From positions 2,728,001-2,792,000 of the forward strand of contig NEEC01000013.1 of the NCBI GenBank assembly GCA_002189035.1: a DNA stretch of 64,000 nt. The letters run 5' to 3'. Under the pieces are notes generated by a model that ran no database searches, was not told the DNA's origin, and saw only the letters and a list, made by a program, of their open reading frames with translations. Positions 35,101 through 46,110 of the stretch are shown one piece after another (within the stretch, counting starts at the first letter, position 1; every line of letters begins with the position of its first letter). The position numbers and the translations under genes were made by a program. The DNA comes from Utricularia gibba (Eukaryota > Streptophyta > Magnoliopsida > Lamiales > Lentibulariaceae).

Positions 35101-38100
35101 AGCGTTGCATCTTGGTGCCATCCTCGAGCTCCAAATCTTGACATCTTAGTATGTGTTAAAGATTCCTATATATGGTATGTATGATTGGAGGTTTGTTGTG
35201 CCAGCATAATCTGATTCTTGCAAACATTAAATGGAAATTTTTTCATCCATTAATCTTTGTCAGGGCGGTTGAGCATCCCACATATTCAGCTCTAACAAGG
35301 CCATTATGTGAGCTGTCATCGCTTGTACCGCCAGAAATTCTTGCTTCACATAAGAAACTTAGGGTCTGATCTTTATAAATTTTTTAGGTTAATTCTGGCC
35401 AACAATTGTTCTTGTTTCTGAAATTTCATATTTATTTCTCTCTTAGGTGTATTCCATGGTAGCACATTCTTTACAGCCCCATCTTGTTGCAACTGGAACA
35501 AACATGGGTGTTCTTGTATGTGAATTTGATGCCAAATCTCTTCCACCTGTAGCAGTCTTGCCATCTACACCGGGTAGCCGAGAGCATATGGCTGTCTATG
35601 TAGTTGAAAGGGAATTGAAGTTGTTGCAGTTTCAATTGTCTAGTGTTGCAAATCCTGCCCTTGGAGGTAGTAGCTCCCTAAGTGACTTGGAAACGGTCAG
35701 GAGGGGCACCACTGAGCAGCTCGATGTGAAGCAAATTAAGAAACATATTAGTACTCCAGTTCCACATGATTCATATTCTGTTCTCTCTGTAAGCAGCTCA
35801 GGGAAGTAAGTGGCCTCATGATCTTCTTTATCTAGTTATGCTGTGCTGCTTACACGTTTATTCTTGCAGATTTTAGAATAAAAAAAATATGTACATATTC
35901 TTTTCTTTGGTTGGAATTAGATATACTGCAAGAATTTGGAGTTTAGATGTGATGAAACCTGTTTACCGTATTTTGCTTCTTATGTAAATGTGTTCATTTC
36001 ATTTTACCTCCTATCTTACAGACTTATTACTTCATTTTCATTCTGCAGGTTCCTTGCCATTTTGTGGCCTGACATTCCATATTTCTCAGTCTACAAGGTT
36101 AGCGACTGGTCAATTGTTGATTCAGGTAGTGCAAGGCTCTTGGCCTGGGACACGTGTAGAGATAGGTTTGCGTTGCTGGAATCTGTATTACCCCAAGAAT
36201 TCCTGTGATTCCTAAGGGCGGGTCATCAAGAAAGGCAAAGGAGGCGGCGGCTGCTGCCGCACAAGCTGCTGCGGCAGCAGCTTCTGCTGCTTCAACCGCA
36301 AGCGTTCAAGTCCGCATATTGCTGGATGATGGAACATCAAACATATTGATGAGGTCAGTTGGTAGTCGCAGTGAACCGGTCATTGGTCTACATGGGGGAG
36401 CACTGCTTGGTGTTGCTTATCGAACATCTCGAAGAATAAGTGCTGTTACTGCTACTGCTATTTCTACTATACAAACGATGCCGTTGACAGGTTTTGGTGG
36501 TAGTTCAGTATCTTCTGTTGGTGTCGTGGATGATGGATATTACTCACAAAAATCTTCTTCTGAAGCATCATCACCAAATTTTCAGCTGTACAGCTGGGAG
36601 ACTTTTGAACCAATTGGGGCACTTCTTCCACAACCAGAATGGACAGCATGGGACCAAACAGTTGAATATTGTGCCTTTGCCTATCAGCAATACATTGTCA
36701 TATCTTCACTGCGTCCTCAGTTTCGTTACTTGGGAGATGTGGCAATTCCTAATGCAACTGGGGGTGTTTGGCACCGCAGACAATTATTCGTTGCTACACC
36801 AACCACCATTGAGTGTGTCTTCGTTGATGCTGGTGTTGCACCTATAGACTTGGAAACTAAAAGAAAAAAAGATGAGATGAAAATGAGAGAAGCTCAGGCA
36901 AGAGCTGTGGCAGAACATGGTGAATTGGCGTTGATAACAGTTGAGAGTCAACAAACATTGGCAGTGCAGAAAACAGCATTGAGGCCTCCTTTGTTACAGG
37001 TGGTCCGATTAGCATCTTTCCAGCATGCTCCATCTATACCGCCATTCTTAACACTACCCAAACAATCGAAAGCTGAGAATAATGAATCATCTTTGCCAAA
37101 GGAGATAGAAGAAAGGAAATCCCATCAAGTGGCCGTTGGAGGTGGTGGTGTTTCTGTGGCTGTTACCAGATTTCCAGTTGAACAAAAACGACCTGTTGGG
37201 CCGCTTGTTGTTGCTGGTGTAAGAGATGGTGTTCTATGGTTAATCGACAGGTATATGGTTGCTCATGCAATATCCCTAAGTCATCCTGGTATACGTTGTA
37301 GGTGCCTTGCAGCATACGGGGACCCTGTGAGTGCTGTAAAATGGGCCAGCAGACTTGGTAGAGAACACCATGATGATTTAGCACAGTTTTTGTTGGGTAT
37401 GGGTTATGCCACAGAAGCCCTCCACTTGCCTGGCATATCCAAAAGATTGGAATTTGATCTGGCAATGCAGAGCAATGATTTGAATAGGGCCCTTCAGTGT
37501 CTTTTAGCAATGAGCAACAGTAGAGATATAGGACAAGAAGCTCTTGGGTTAAACTTGAGTGATATTATGAATTTGTCATCAAAGAAGGAGAACGTTGTGG
37601 AGGCTGTTCAAGGAGTGGTAAAATTTGCTACCGAGTTCCTTGAACTTATCGATGCAGCTGATGCCACAGGACAAGCTGACATTGCTCGTGAAGCTCTCAA
37701 GAGGGTTGCCGCAGCTGGTTCTGTGAAAGGAGCTCTACGGGGCCATGAGATAAGGGGACTGGCTTTACGCCTCGCTAATCATGGGGAAATGACGAGGCTT
37801 GGTGTAAGTAGTCTTTTTCTTTATGTAACTGCATCGACAAAAAGCGACCTTGAGTGATATCCTTTTTATTAAGCATCACTTTTCTCTACTGGTGACGTTT
37901 TTTTTTTCCCTTGGCCTTTCATGGTGCTTACTTCAATGCTTGCAACATCTGCAGAATCTGGTGAACAATTTGATATCAGTTGGTTCAGGGAGCGAAGCTG
38001 CCTTTGCGGCGGCCCTTCTGGGAGACAATATACTCATGGAGAAGGCGTGGCAAGAAACTGGGATGCTCGCTGAGGCTGTGCTCCATGCTCATGTATGATA

Positions 38101-38885
38101 ACATATAGCTTTTAACGGTTATTCTGTATGTCAAATGCATGAGCTAATCCGCAACGTTATTCTCAGGCTCATGGTCGACCTTCCCTGAGGAGCTTAGTCC
38201 AGGCATGGAACAAGACCCTACAAAAAGAACTGGATCACACCCCGTCAAAATGGATGCCGCGGCAGCGTTTTTAGCTTCTCTCGAGGAATCCAAGATCACA
38301 AGCCTTCAAGATGCAGCGAAAAAACCTCCTATTGAAATTCTCCCCCCAGGAATGGCAACTCTGTACGGCCCCAATCCAGGTCACCCGGGTGCCAAGAAGC
38401 CGGTTCTTCCTCTACAGAGCTCTCAGCAACAGGAAAATAAACCGCTGATGATAGAAGGGTCTGCAACAGCGCCAAGTGCCGATGCTCCTCCAGACTCCAC
38501 CGCGGTTTCTTCAACTGAATCCGATTCCCAACAGAATCCTGTCGAGTCAGAATCCGGGCCTCCAGTTCATGGAGTTGACCAGGAAAAACCTGTTGCAGCT
38601 TCTGAGACAAACGATGCCGATGATTCCAAGTCAGATCCATCCGCTCCGGCCGCTTCCGGGTCTAGTGGCCAAGAAGAATCAACCGATATACTAATAGGAA
38701 ATCAGGAGCAGCCAACACCTTCACCGAGTGCTTCAGACCCTACTCCAAACCCAGAGAATGTTACCATTCCAGTAACCGGAGAAGGCGGCAGTCTGCTCCC
38801 AGGCGATGCGGCTGGTCTTCAGCAACCTACCACTAGCCAAGGGCCTGCACTCCGTCCAGAACTCCCAATGAGTTTCTTTACCTGA
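32191..38885 (+). CDS. TWD40-1: TPLATE complex subunit TWD40-1 (WD40-repeat protein); three 1-nt frame breaks
   Basis: Subunit of the plant TPLATE adaptor complex for clathrin-mediated endocytosis (At3g50590-like). Exons: 32191-32322, 32411-32494, 33016-33055, 33162-33410, 33758-33857, 33939-34013, 34602-34700, 34850-34966, 35059-35174, 35264-35363, 35447-35805, 36049-37803, 37955-38092, 38167-38885; expected about 1361 aa. An N-terminal beta-propeller (HPTHPWLVTADASDHVSLWNW; LVSGGVDGLLVLWNAD; LITIGVDKSLAIWD) leads to an Ala-rich coil near SSRKAKEAAA, then a conserved alpha-solenoid (GPLVVAGVRDGVLWLIDRYM, SNDLNRALQCLL), and a Pro/Ser-rich tail. Frame slips occur at GGGGGG 32432-32437, CCCC 36191-36194 (otherwise a stop follows LESVLP), and CCCC 38240-38243 or AAAA 38247-38250. 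Intron 4 uses a GC donor (GCAAGT at 33411). Without correction, the gene would be split into several models. Confidence 0.88.
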
Positions 38886-40067
38886 GGTTGAGATTAACAT
38901 TTCCCCCAACGATACATCATTGTTTCCTTTGAATCTAACTCGTCTCTCATGTTTCTCTTTTCCCATTGAAAGGAGCTTTTGAAGATACGAAGAGCTTACT
39001 GCACTGCACCCAGACAAGTAATACCTCCTTAAATTAATGCTGTCATTTGTTTCCATTCTGCGATGACTTTCTTGCTCCCATATCTCTGTATGCTAGTTGC
39101 CTGCTTGGACGTTCCCATCTCCATCATGATGTTCCATTTGATTTTGTGTACGCAAGTTGAGTGCTAATCATCCAATCAACGTGGGAATAAAGTATTTATG
39201 ATGCCATCTTGCTTGATTACGTGACGTCGGAAGTGGTACGAAAACAGATTTCAGCCTAGGTTTTATTTTAGGGAATAAAGAAATAGTGGGAAAAAGAAAT
39301 CTGGACCGGGCGGCCACCCCCTTTTTAAAATGTATTGTTGTAGACTGCACTGGTAGCGTCAAGCGTGTGCCTGGTCCTTCGCAGGTCCAACCCATAGGGG
39401 GTCTAGTTGTTCCTCAGGTTTCCCCCATTTGTTTGACTTGTGCTGCACGCCTAGGCATTGTCGTCACACTACACATTAATTGCTGTATATTAATTTTCTT
39501 ATCAATCAATTTTAAAATAATTTGCCATGTAAAATCAAACGTATGTACTATGTATGATTCACGAATAGATTGGAGAAGACATATTTTAGTATCATTGTAT
39601 TTGTACAAAAATTGTTTTATTTTAAAGCAAGGAAGCTGGAGAAATGGAAATTGTACCGCAACAGTTTTTCAGTTAGCGGGACAAAGCGTAATCAGGTGAA
39701 ACATGGTGGGACACGTGGCGGGCCGTCGCCACTAAGTTTTGCAAAACGGGAATCGAGCCAACTTTGCCTTCCTCCTCGGGATACGTCATAACGACACCGT
39801 AAATCTCGTCTCCGTCCCCCAAGCCTTCTTCTCCTTCTCCTCCTCCTTCTGCGGTCCCCTTCGAGCGAATTCTGGATTCCTACATCGGCAAACGACGTGT
39901 CTCCCGCCCGATTGTCGGCTGCGAGGGGCGTAATTAAATTCTCCCGATACAGAATCGTATCGTGTAATCGCAAATCTGGATTTTCTCGCTTTTAAACGCG
40001 TTTATCCCGAATCATATGCTTCCACGCCGTCCCCCTGCGCCGATCGCCGCTGCAATTGCGTTGTCGT
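38886..40067 (+). other. TWD40-1 3' flank and promoter/leader of the small gene
   Basis: The 3' UTR of TWD40-1 probably occupies the first 150-250 bp. AT-rich DNA follows at 39440-39620. A pyrimidine-rich, GC-richer stretch at 39780-40060 is most likely the leader of the next gene. The minus-strand Arg-rich frame at 39692-39973 is the complement of this pyrimidine tract, not a gene. Confidence 0.45.
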
Positions 40068-40436
40068 ATGTCTGATAAGGAGCCGTCGTCCAGCAGCGGC
40101 GGTGCTGATGCGGCGGAGCGAGTCCGACGGAAGACTAGGCGTCGGGGTTGTGGCAAGGTAGCAAACGTGCCGTCTCTGTTTCGGCTTGGAAAGAGCAAGA
40201 AAGAGCGGCAGCAGCAGCAGCTCACTCCGAGATGGAGACAGGGTTCCGGGACACGGGCGTCGCAGATTCTTTGCTGTTTTGGGCTAAAGCAGCCGCGGAC
40301 GCTCGAACAGGGCGTTGAATCGCCTACCAGCGATCCGAATAGTCGGGATTTTACTTTTGATATGTTGAGACAATTTATTGAAAGCAACGGTTTTTATTCC
40401 CAGGAATGCAATCCTTGCTTTCTCTCCGATGACTGA
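40068..40436 (+). CDS. Small plant-specific protein of unknown function with a DPNS...FYSxECNP C-terminus
   Basis: An intronless frame of 123 codons (122 aa), starting at the first ATG (MSDKEPSSSS). The N-terminal half is Ser-rich and then strongly basic (RVRRKTRRRGCGK), a possible nuclear signal, followed by a KKERQQQQ run. The C-terminal 50 residues look like the conserved part: ILCCFGLKQP, then TSDPNSRDFTFDMLRQFIESNGFYS and ECNPCF. I recall short plant proteins with this kind of ending (DPNSPxFTFxMLKxFIExNDFYSKECNP), none with a known role. The gene sits alone between TWD40-1 and PHYA, each with over 1 kb spacing. No signal peptide or membrane segment was seen. Confidence 0.7.
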   Translation: MSDKEPSSSSGGADAAERVRRKTRRRGCGKVANVPSLFRLGKSKKERQQQQLTPRWRQGSGTRASQILCCFGLKQPRTLEQGVESPTSDPNSRDFTFDMLRQFIESNGFYSQECNPCFLSDD

Positions 40437-42350
40437 TTGATAAAGTACACTTGATTCTATTCAGTTTATGATGCACCTGCCCAATTGCTGATTCTTTAGA
40501 ATATGTGCAGATTGGTTCAAATATCCTGATCTCTTTGCACCACAGAGGCTATCCTTTATCTTGAATTCAATAGGTGCAGCAATCGTTGACCGTTTTTGAA
40601 GTGAAGCTTGCCTTTTGATGACTGCACTCTCCTAGTTTTCCATGTGCTTCTTTCATATGAGAAACATGAAAAAGCAGCATGATGCAGGGATGACTGGTTT
40701 ATCTGGAGCATGTGAAGATCCCTCAAGCTCTCCCAATGTAAGCTTCTCAGACTGTCATGCATCTGTTTGTCATATGAAGGTTTGCTGATCTCACATAAAA
40801 CCAAGCCATGACATCTTCCCACATGTTTTCCTATTTCCCTCTTTCTTGCAGCCACTCGGAACAAGGCCTCGACAACAACTACACTTCTTACACCAGAAAC
40901 TCCCCTCCCTGTGTAGAGTTGGTATAAATATATGATATTGCAATTTGCAGTGAAGGTACATGCTCTGTTGCAAAGTTCTGGGTCATCCTATGGTGCAGTG
41001 CAGCCCTAATCTTGCAGATGAGGCTTCTCCTGCTCTCTTCAGAACAAAAAAAAAAAAAAAGGCAAGACCACACTCCACCATCAACTTCTGTTTCGTGTTC
41101 TTAACATCACTTCAGTATTTGCAGATTGAGTCACTGTGATCATGCCATTCGATCTTGTGCCCCAATTACAATTGTATACCAATGCTGCCCCTTAGCCGCT
41201 TCATCCCGGTCTTTATCTTCCACTTAGTGGTACTTATAAATTAGGAGGTGCAACTGGTGTGCTGGTAAGAGGTTGGGCTTATTTCCGATTATCCGTTCTC
41301 TTCATGGGGTATTCAGTTAATTAACAATTAATTTTCCATAGAAATATTTCAATACCATACGATGGATTTAGTTCGGTAAGAACGTCACATCAGAAAGTAA
41401 GTTTTTTAATTTCATTTTCCGCAGGAAACTGAACGTAAGGGGAATGAAATTTTCATGAAAACATACCTTCCGTAAAAATATTATAAAATTAAAAATAATT
41501 ATTTAAAATTAATATTTTAAATGGATTCGGATTGCATTTAATGTAATTCAAATTCAACCGATGTGGGATCGTGGATAGATTTAAGATGAGTTTAATGAAA
41601 CAAAAGTTGGACAAGAACAGGATTTGAGAGAGCTGCTGGCGTGATAATGAGCCTGGATTTTTTACCTGAAAAGTTGTGGAAAAACACGTTTGCCTGGTTA
41701 TGCAGAAAACGGAGTAAGAAATCCGAAAGTGGGGACGGGACGCGACGAGCATCCTATGCATCTGTCTATATTTTCTTTCTATGTAGATCAGAGTCACAGG
41801 ATGTGACTTGAGTTGTCGCTTCGGGAACTGAAGGGGGCGTGAGAGTTGTTTGTTTATTTGCTGGAGCTTCTGCAGGTGGTGGGAGCTTGGGCATGTGGGT
41901 CGATATGGAGGTGTGGCCCCCAGTCGAGAAGCAACTAGAGCAGGTTGACTCCAAGAATGGAGAGACCCATTTGTGCACAGCCCCTTTTCGCGTGCCGGGG
42001 TGAGGGATGGCCATTGGTGTTCGTCCTTATTCCTCGTGGGCTGCTGGTCTGACCTGGATACTTCGATTTTGACTTGGTCAAATGCTCATGGTCTCGACTA
42101 ATTATGAGATTCTGATGTGTGTGAGCAGTGGGCAAAGTGTTTTTTGTTGCTGTTCCTATCTGTTTCCCCGTGGATTCAGATTTGATGTGAAGTTTCGGAG
42201 TTGTAATAAATCAGTCGTTTGTGGTTAGTTGCCGACTATGCTCTTGTATGCTGCCGTTTTCTTTAGGTAGGCAACTGCCAAGTTCAGTCCTTTTCGTTGA
42301 ATATGGGTTCTTGATTAGCGTCCCCTTGTTTTCAGGTGTGCTATAAAAGG
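40437..42350 (+). other. Gap upstream of PHYA, including a spliced PHYA leader
   Basis: The first few hundred bases are probably the 3' UTR of the small gene. AT-rich DNA spans 41280-41620. An acceptor (TGTTTTCAG) ending at 42335, 15 nt before the PHYA ATG, shows that the leader is spliced, as in other PHYA genes. The leader exon probably lies within 41750-42200 but its ends cannot be fixed by eye. Confidence 0.45.
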
Positions 42351-45300
42351 ATGTCTTCTCAACCAGACCCTTCAGCAAGTTCTGCCATGTCTCGGCACAG
42401 TGCAAGAATAATTGCACAGACATCTTTAGATGCCAAGCTCCATGCTGACTTTGAAGAGTCAGGGAGTTCTTTCGACTATTTCAGTTCAGTTCGTGTAACT
42501 GATGCTGCTGAGGGAGATAAAAGGCCCAAGTCCGATAAAGTTGTGAGCGCCTATCTACATCAGATACAGAAGGGCAAGTTCATCCAGCCATTTGGCTGTT
42601 TGTTGGCCCTTGATGAAAAGGCTCTGAGGGTGATTGCATACAGTGAAAATGCTCATGAAATGCTCACAACGGTTACCCATGCAGTGCCAAGTGTTGGTGA
42701 TCACTTGGCCTTCGACATTGGTTCCGATATTAGATCCATTTTCACTGATCCTAGCACTGCAGCATTGCGTAAGGCTTCGGGATTCACTGAGGTCTCTATG
42801 CTGAATCCCATCTTGGTTCACTGTAAAACTTCTGGGAAGCCATTTTATGCTGTAGTCCATCGAGTCACAGGTAGTTTGATTGTTGACTTGGAACCTGTGA
42901 TGCCTCAAGATCTTCCGATTTCTGCTGCGGGAGCATTGCAGTCTTACAAGCTTGCAGCAAAATCTATCGCCCGCTTGCAGTCCTTGCCTGGCGGGAGCAT
43001 GGAGCGATTATGTGACACGATGGTGGCCGAAGTCTTTGAGCTCACTGGTTACGATAGGGTCATGGCATATAAGTTTCACGAGGATGACCATGGAGAGGTT
43101 GTGGCTGAGATCACGAAGCCTGACCTTGATCCATACTTGGGCTTACATTATCCTGCTACAGATATACCCCAGGCCGCAAGGTTTTTGTTTATGAAGAACA
43201 AGGTCCGGATGATCTGCGATTGTAGAGCAGATCATGTAAAAGTGGTTCAGGACAAGAATCTCTCTTTTGATCTGACCTTATGCGGCTCAACCCTTAGAGC
43301 TCCACATAGCTGCCATTTGCAGTATATGGAGAATATGGATTCTATTGCTTCCTTAGTGATGGCAGTTGTTGTCAATGAGAAAGAAGAAGAGGATGTTTCT
43401 GAATCTTCACGCTCCGAAGGAAGAAAAAGGCTATGGGGTTTAGTTGTGTGCCATCACACATCTCCTAGATTCATTCCGTTTCCTCTAAGATATGCTTGTG
43501 AGTTTCTTGCTCAGGTTTTTGCCATCCATGTAAACAAGGAGATAGAACTGAAGAATCAGATTTTTGAGAAGAGTATTCTCAAAACTCAGTCTCTCTTGTG
43601 TGATATGCTATCACGAGATGCACCGTTAGGTATTGTATCTCAGACGCCCAATGTCATGGATCTTGTGAAATGTGATGGTGCTGTGCTGATTTACAAGAAC
43701 AAAAACTATAAGCTTGGAGTAGCTCCAACTGACTTTCAGATGCAGGATATAGTTTTTTGGCTTGAAGATCAGCACAGGGGCTCAACAGGTTTGAGCATGG
43801 ACAGCTTATATGATGCTGGTTACCCTGGGGCTTTGGCACTGGGTGAAGCCATATGTGGAATGGCGGTTGTTAAAATAACCCATAAAGATTGGCTATTTTG
43901 GTTTAGGTCTCACACAGCTTCGGTTATTCGATGGGGTGGTGCAAAGCATGAACCAGAAGAGAAGGATGATGGAACAAAGATGCATCCTAGATCTTCATTC
44001 AAAGCCTTCTTGGAAGTTGTCAGGAGGAGGAGTTTACCATGGAAAAAAGATGAGATGGATGCAATCTACTCTCTGCAGCTTGTTCTGAGGAAAGCATTTG
44101 AAAAAACTGTGGAGAAGGATGCAAATACAAGGGTTATTCGCGCAGGGCTAAATGATCTGCAGATTAGAGGGATGCAAGAGTTAGAAACGGTGACATCAGA
44201 AATGGTCCGACTTATAGAAACAGCCTCAGTGCCTATATTTGCTGTTGATGTTGGTGGTTTTGTCAATGGGTGGAATTTGAAAATCTCTGAGTTAACAGGC
44301 CTTCCTCTTGACAAGGTAATCGGAAAACACTTTCTGGATTTTGTGGAGGATTCATCTTCTGCTACTGTGAGTAGGATGCTTGAGCTTGCTCTTCAAGGTA
44401 TATATATCAAAGTGGGTGCATGCTAACCTTGTCGTCAACGTGTTTTGTGTTTAACACATCATTGTTTGATATGTGATCAGGGAAAGAAGAACAGAATGTG
44501 CAGTTTGAGATAAGAACATATGTGCAAAAGAATGATTCAGGTGCCATCACATTGGTTGTGAATGCTTGTGCTAGCCGGGATGCAAAGGGGAAGGTTGTAG
44601 GAGTATGCTTCATAGCACAGGACTTAACAGCTCAAAAGATTATGATGGACAAGTTCACACGGGTAGAAGGAGACTACAAAAACATTGTCCACAACCCCAA
44701 CCCCCTGATCCCTCCTATATTTGGGACAGACGAATTTGGCTGGTGCACAGAGTGGAATGCAGCCATGACCAGGGCATCTGGATTTCCAAGAGAAGACATG
44801 ATCAATAAAATGCTACTTGGGGAGATATTCGGGACAAATGGGGCGTGTTGCCCTCTCAAGAGTAATGAAGATTATGTAAACCTTGGCATTATGCTGAATA
44901 GTGCTCTGAGTGGCCAGGAATCTGAAAGGGTTCCATTTGGTTTCTACGCTAAAACTGGGAAGTATGTTGAGTGCTTGCTTTGTGTGAGCAAAAATGTGGA
45001 CGGACAAGAGGCTGTGAAGGGAGTCATATTCTTCCTTCATCTTGCTAGTCATGAGCTCCAGCAGGCTCTTCACCTTCAGAGATTGTCCGAACAAAAGGCT
45101 CTCAAGCCACAGAGAGCCTTGGCATATATGAGAAGAGAGATTAGCAGTTCCCTTTCAGGTGTGGTGTTCTCAACGAAAATGTTGCAAGGAACTGGGCTGG
45201 ATGACAAGCAAAAGCACCTTCTACGCATTAGTGGCAATTGCCAACACCAGCTGAACAAAGCACTGGATGATACAGATCTTGATCATATAACGGAAGGGTG

Positions 45301-46110
45301 AGCAAAGCTCGTGTGTTTTTTAACAAAAAAACTCCATGTTTAGAAGCTTTGAAACGTCATACATATGAGTTGGAGGTCATTCTCTCATGGGATTTCCTCT
45401 GTCTTCATCACTAGGTACCTGGTTTTGGACATGGTAGAATTTAATCTGCAGGATGTGGTTACAGCTTCCATCAGCCAGGTAATGAAGAAGAGCAGAGAGA
45501 AGGGCATTACTCTGGTGAATCGCGTCACTCCGGATAGCAATCGACACATGCTCCTCGGTGATGGGTTGAGGCTTCAACAAGTTTTGGCTGCATTCCTGCG
45601 AACTTCAGTCACCTCTGCATCAAATGGAAGCCAGGTTTCAGTTTCAGCCAACTTGACTGGAGATTCCATAGGAGTCTCAGTTCATCTCGCCCACTTGGAG
45701 CTCAGGTGTGTATGCTTGAATTCATGAAAATTCTCCCGAGAATGCGACTGCACTGCACAAGTATCATCCTGCTTTTCAAAGCTAATCTTGAATTTCACAC
45801 ACCCTGCTACTACAAACAACCTTCATGTTACCGCTCTATGTAACTATTCTGTGTAGTGCAAGATGCACTCTAATAAGCAGTGGTAATGCACAGGATAACG
45901 CACAGCTCCGGAGGGGTTCCTCAGCAAGTGCTGAGTGAGATGTTTGAAGAAGACGGCGAGGCATCGGAGGATGGGATCGGACTGTTCATCAGCAGAAAAC
46001 TGGTGAAGATGATGAATGGAAAAGTTCAGTATCTGCGGGAGGCTCAGGGATCCACTTTCATCATCAATGTAGAGCTCGCCATCGCTAACAAAAAGCAGTC
46101 CCATGGATAA
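42351..46110 (+). CDS. PHYA: Phytochrome A photoreceptor
   Basis: Far-red/red-light receptor carrying a covalently bound phytochromobilin; it moves to the nucleus in light. Exons: 42351-44397, 44481-45297, 45415-45705, 45894-46110, giving 1123 aa, the usual PHYA size and intron pattern. Domain order: Ser-rich N-terminal extension; PAS ([16 protein letters not shown]); GAF ([34 protein letters not shown], chromophore Cys321 in APHSCHLQ); PHY with the tongue motifs WGGAKHEP and HPRSSFKAF; two PAS repeats ([30 protein letters not shown]); histidine-kinase-related domain ([37 protein letters not shown]). PHYA rather than PHYB/C/E is indicated by [19 protein letters not shown] and [12 protein letters not shown]. 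The ATG at 42351 begins [11 protein letters not shown] as in relatives. No frame break is seen. Confidence 0.95.

Noticed and set aside
39692-39973. Arg-rich minus-strand frame as a gene
   Set aside because: It is the complement of a CT-rich leader tract; low-complexity composition explains it.
42351-46110. PHYC, PHYB or PHYE identity for the phytochrome
   Set aside because: The N-terminal, [12 protein letters not shown] and C-terminal FEEDGE segments match PHYA, and the intron positions fit PHYA.
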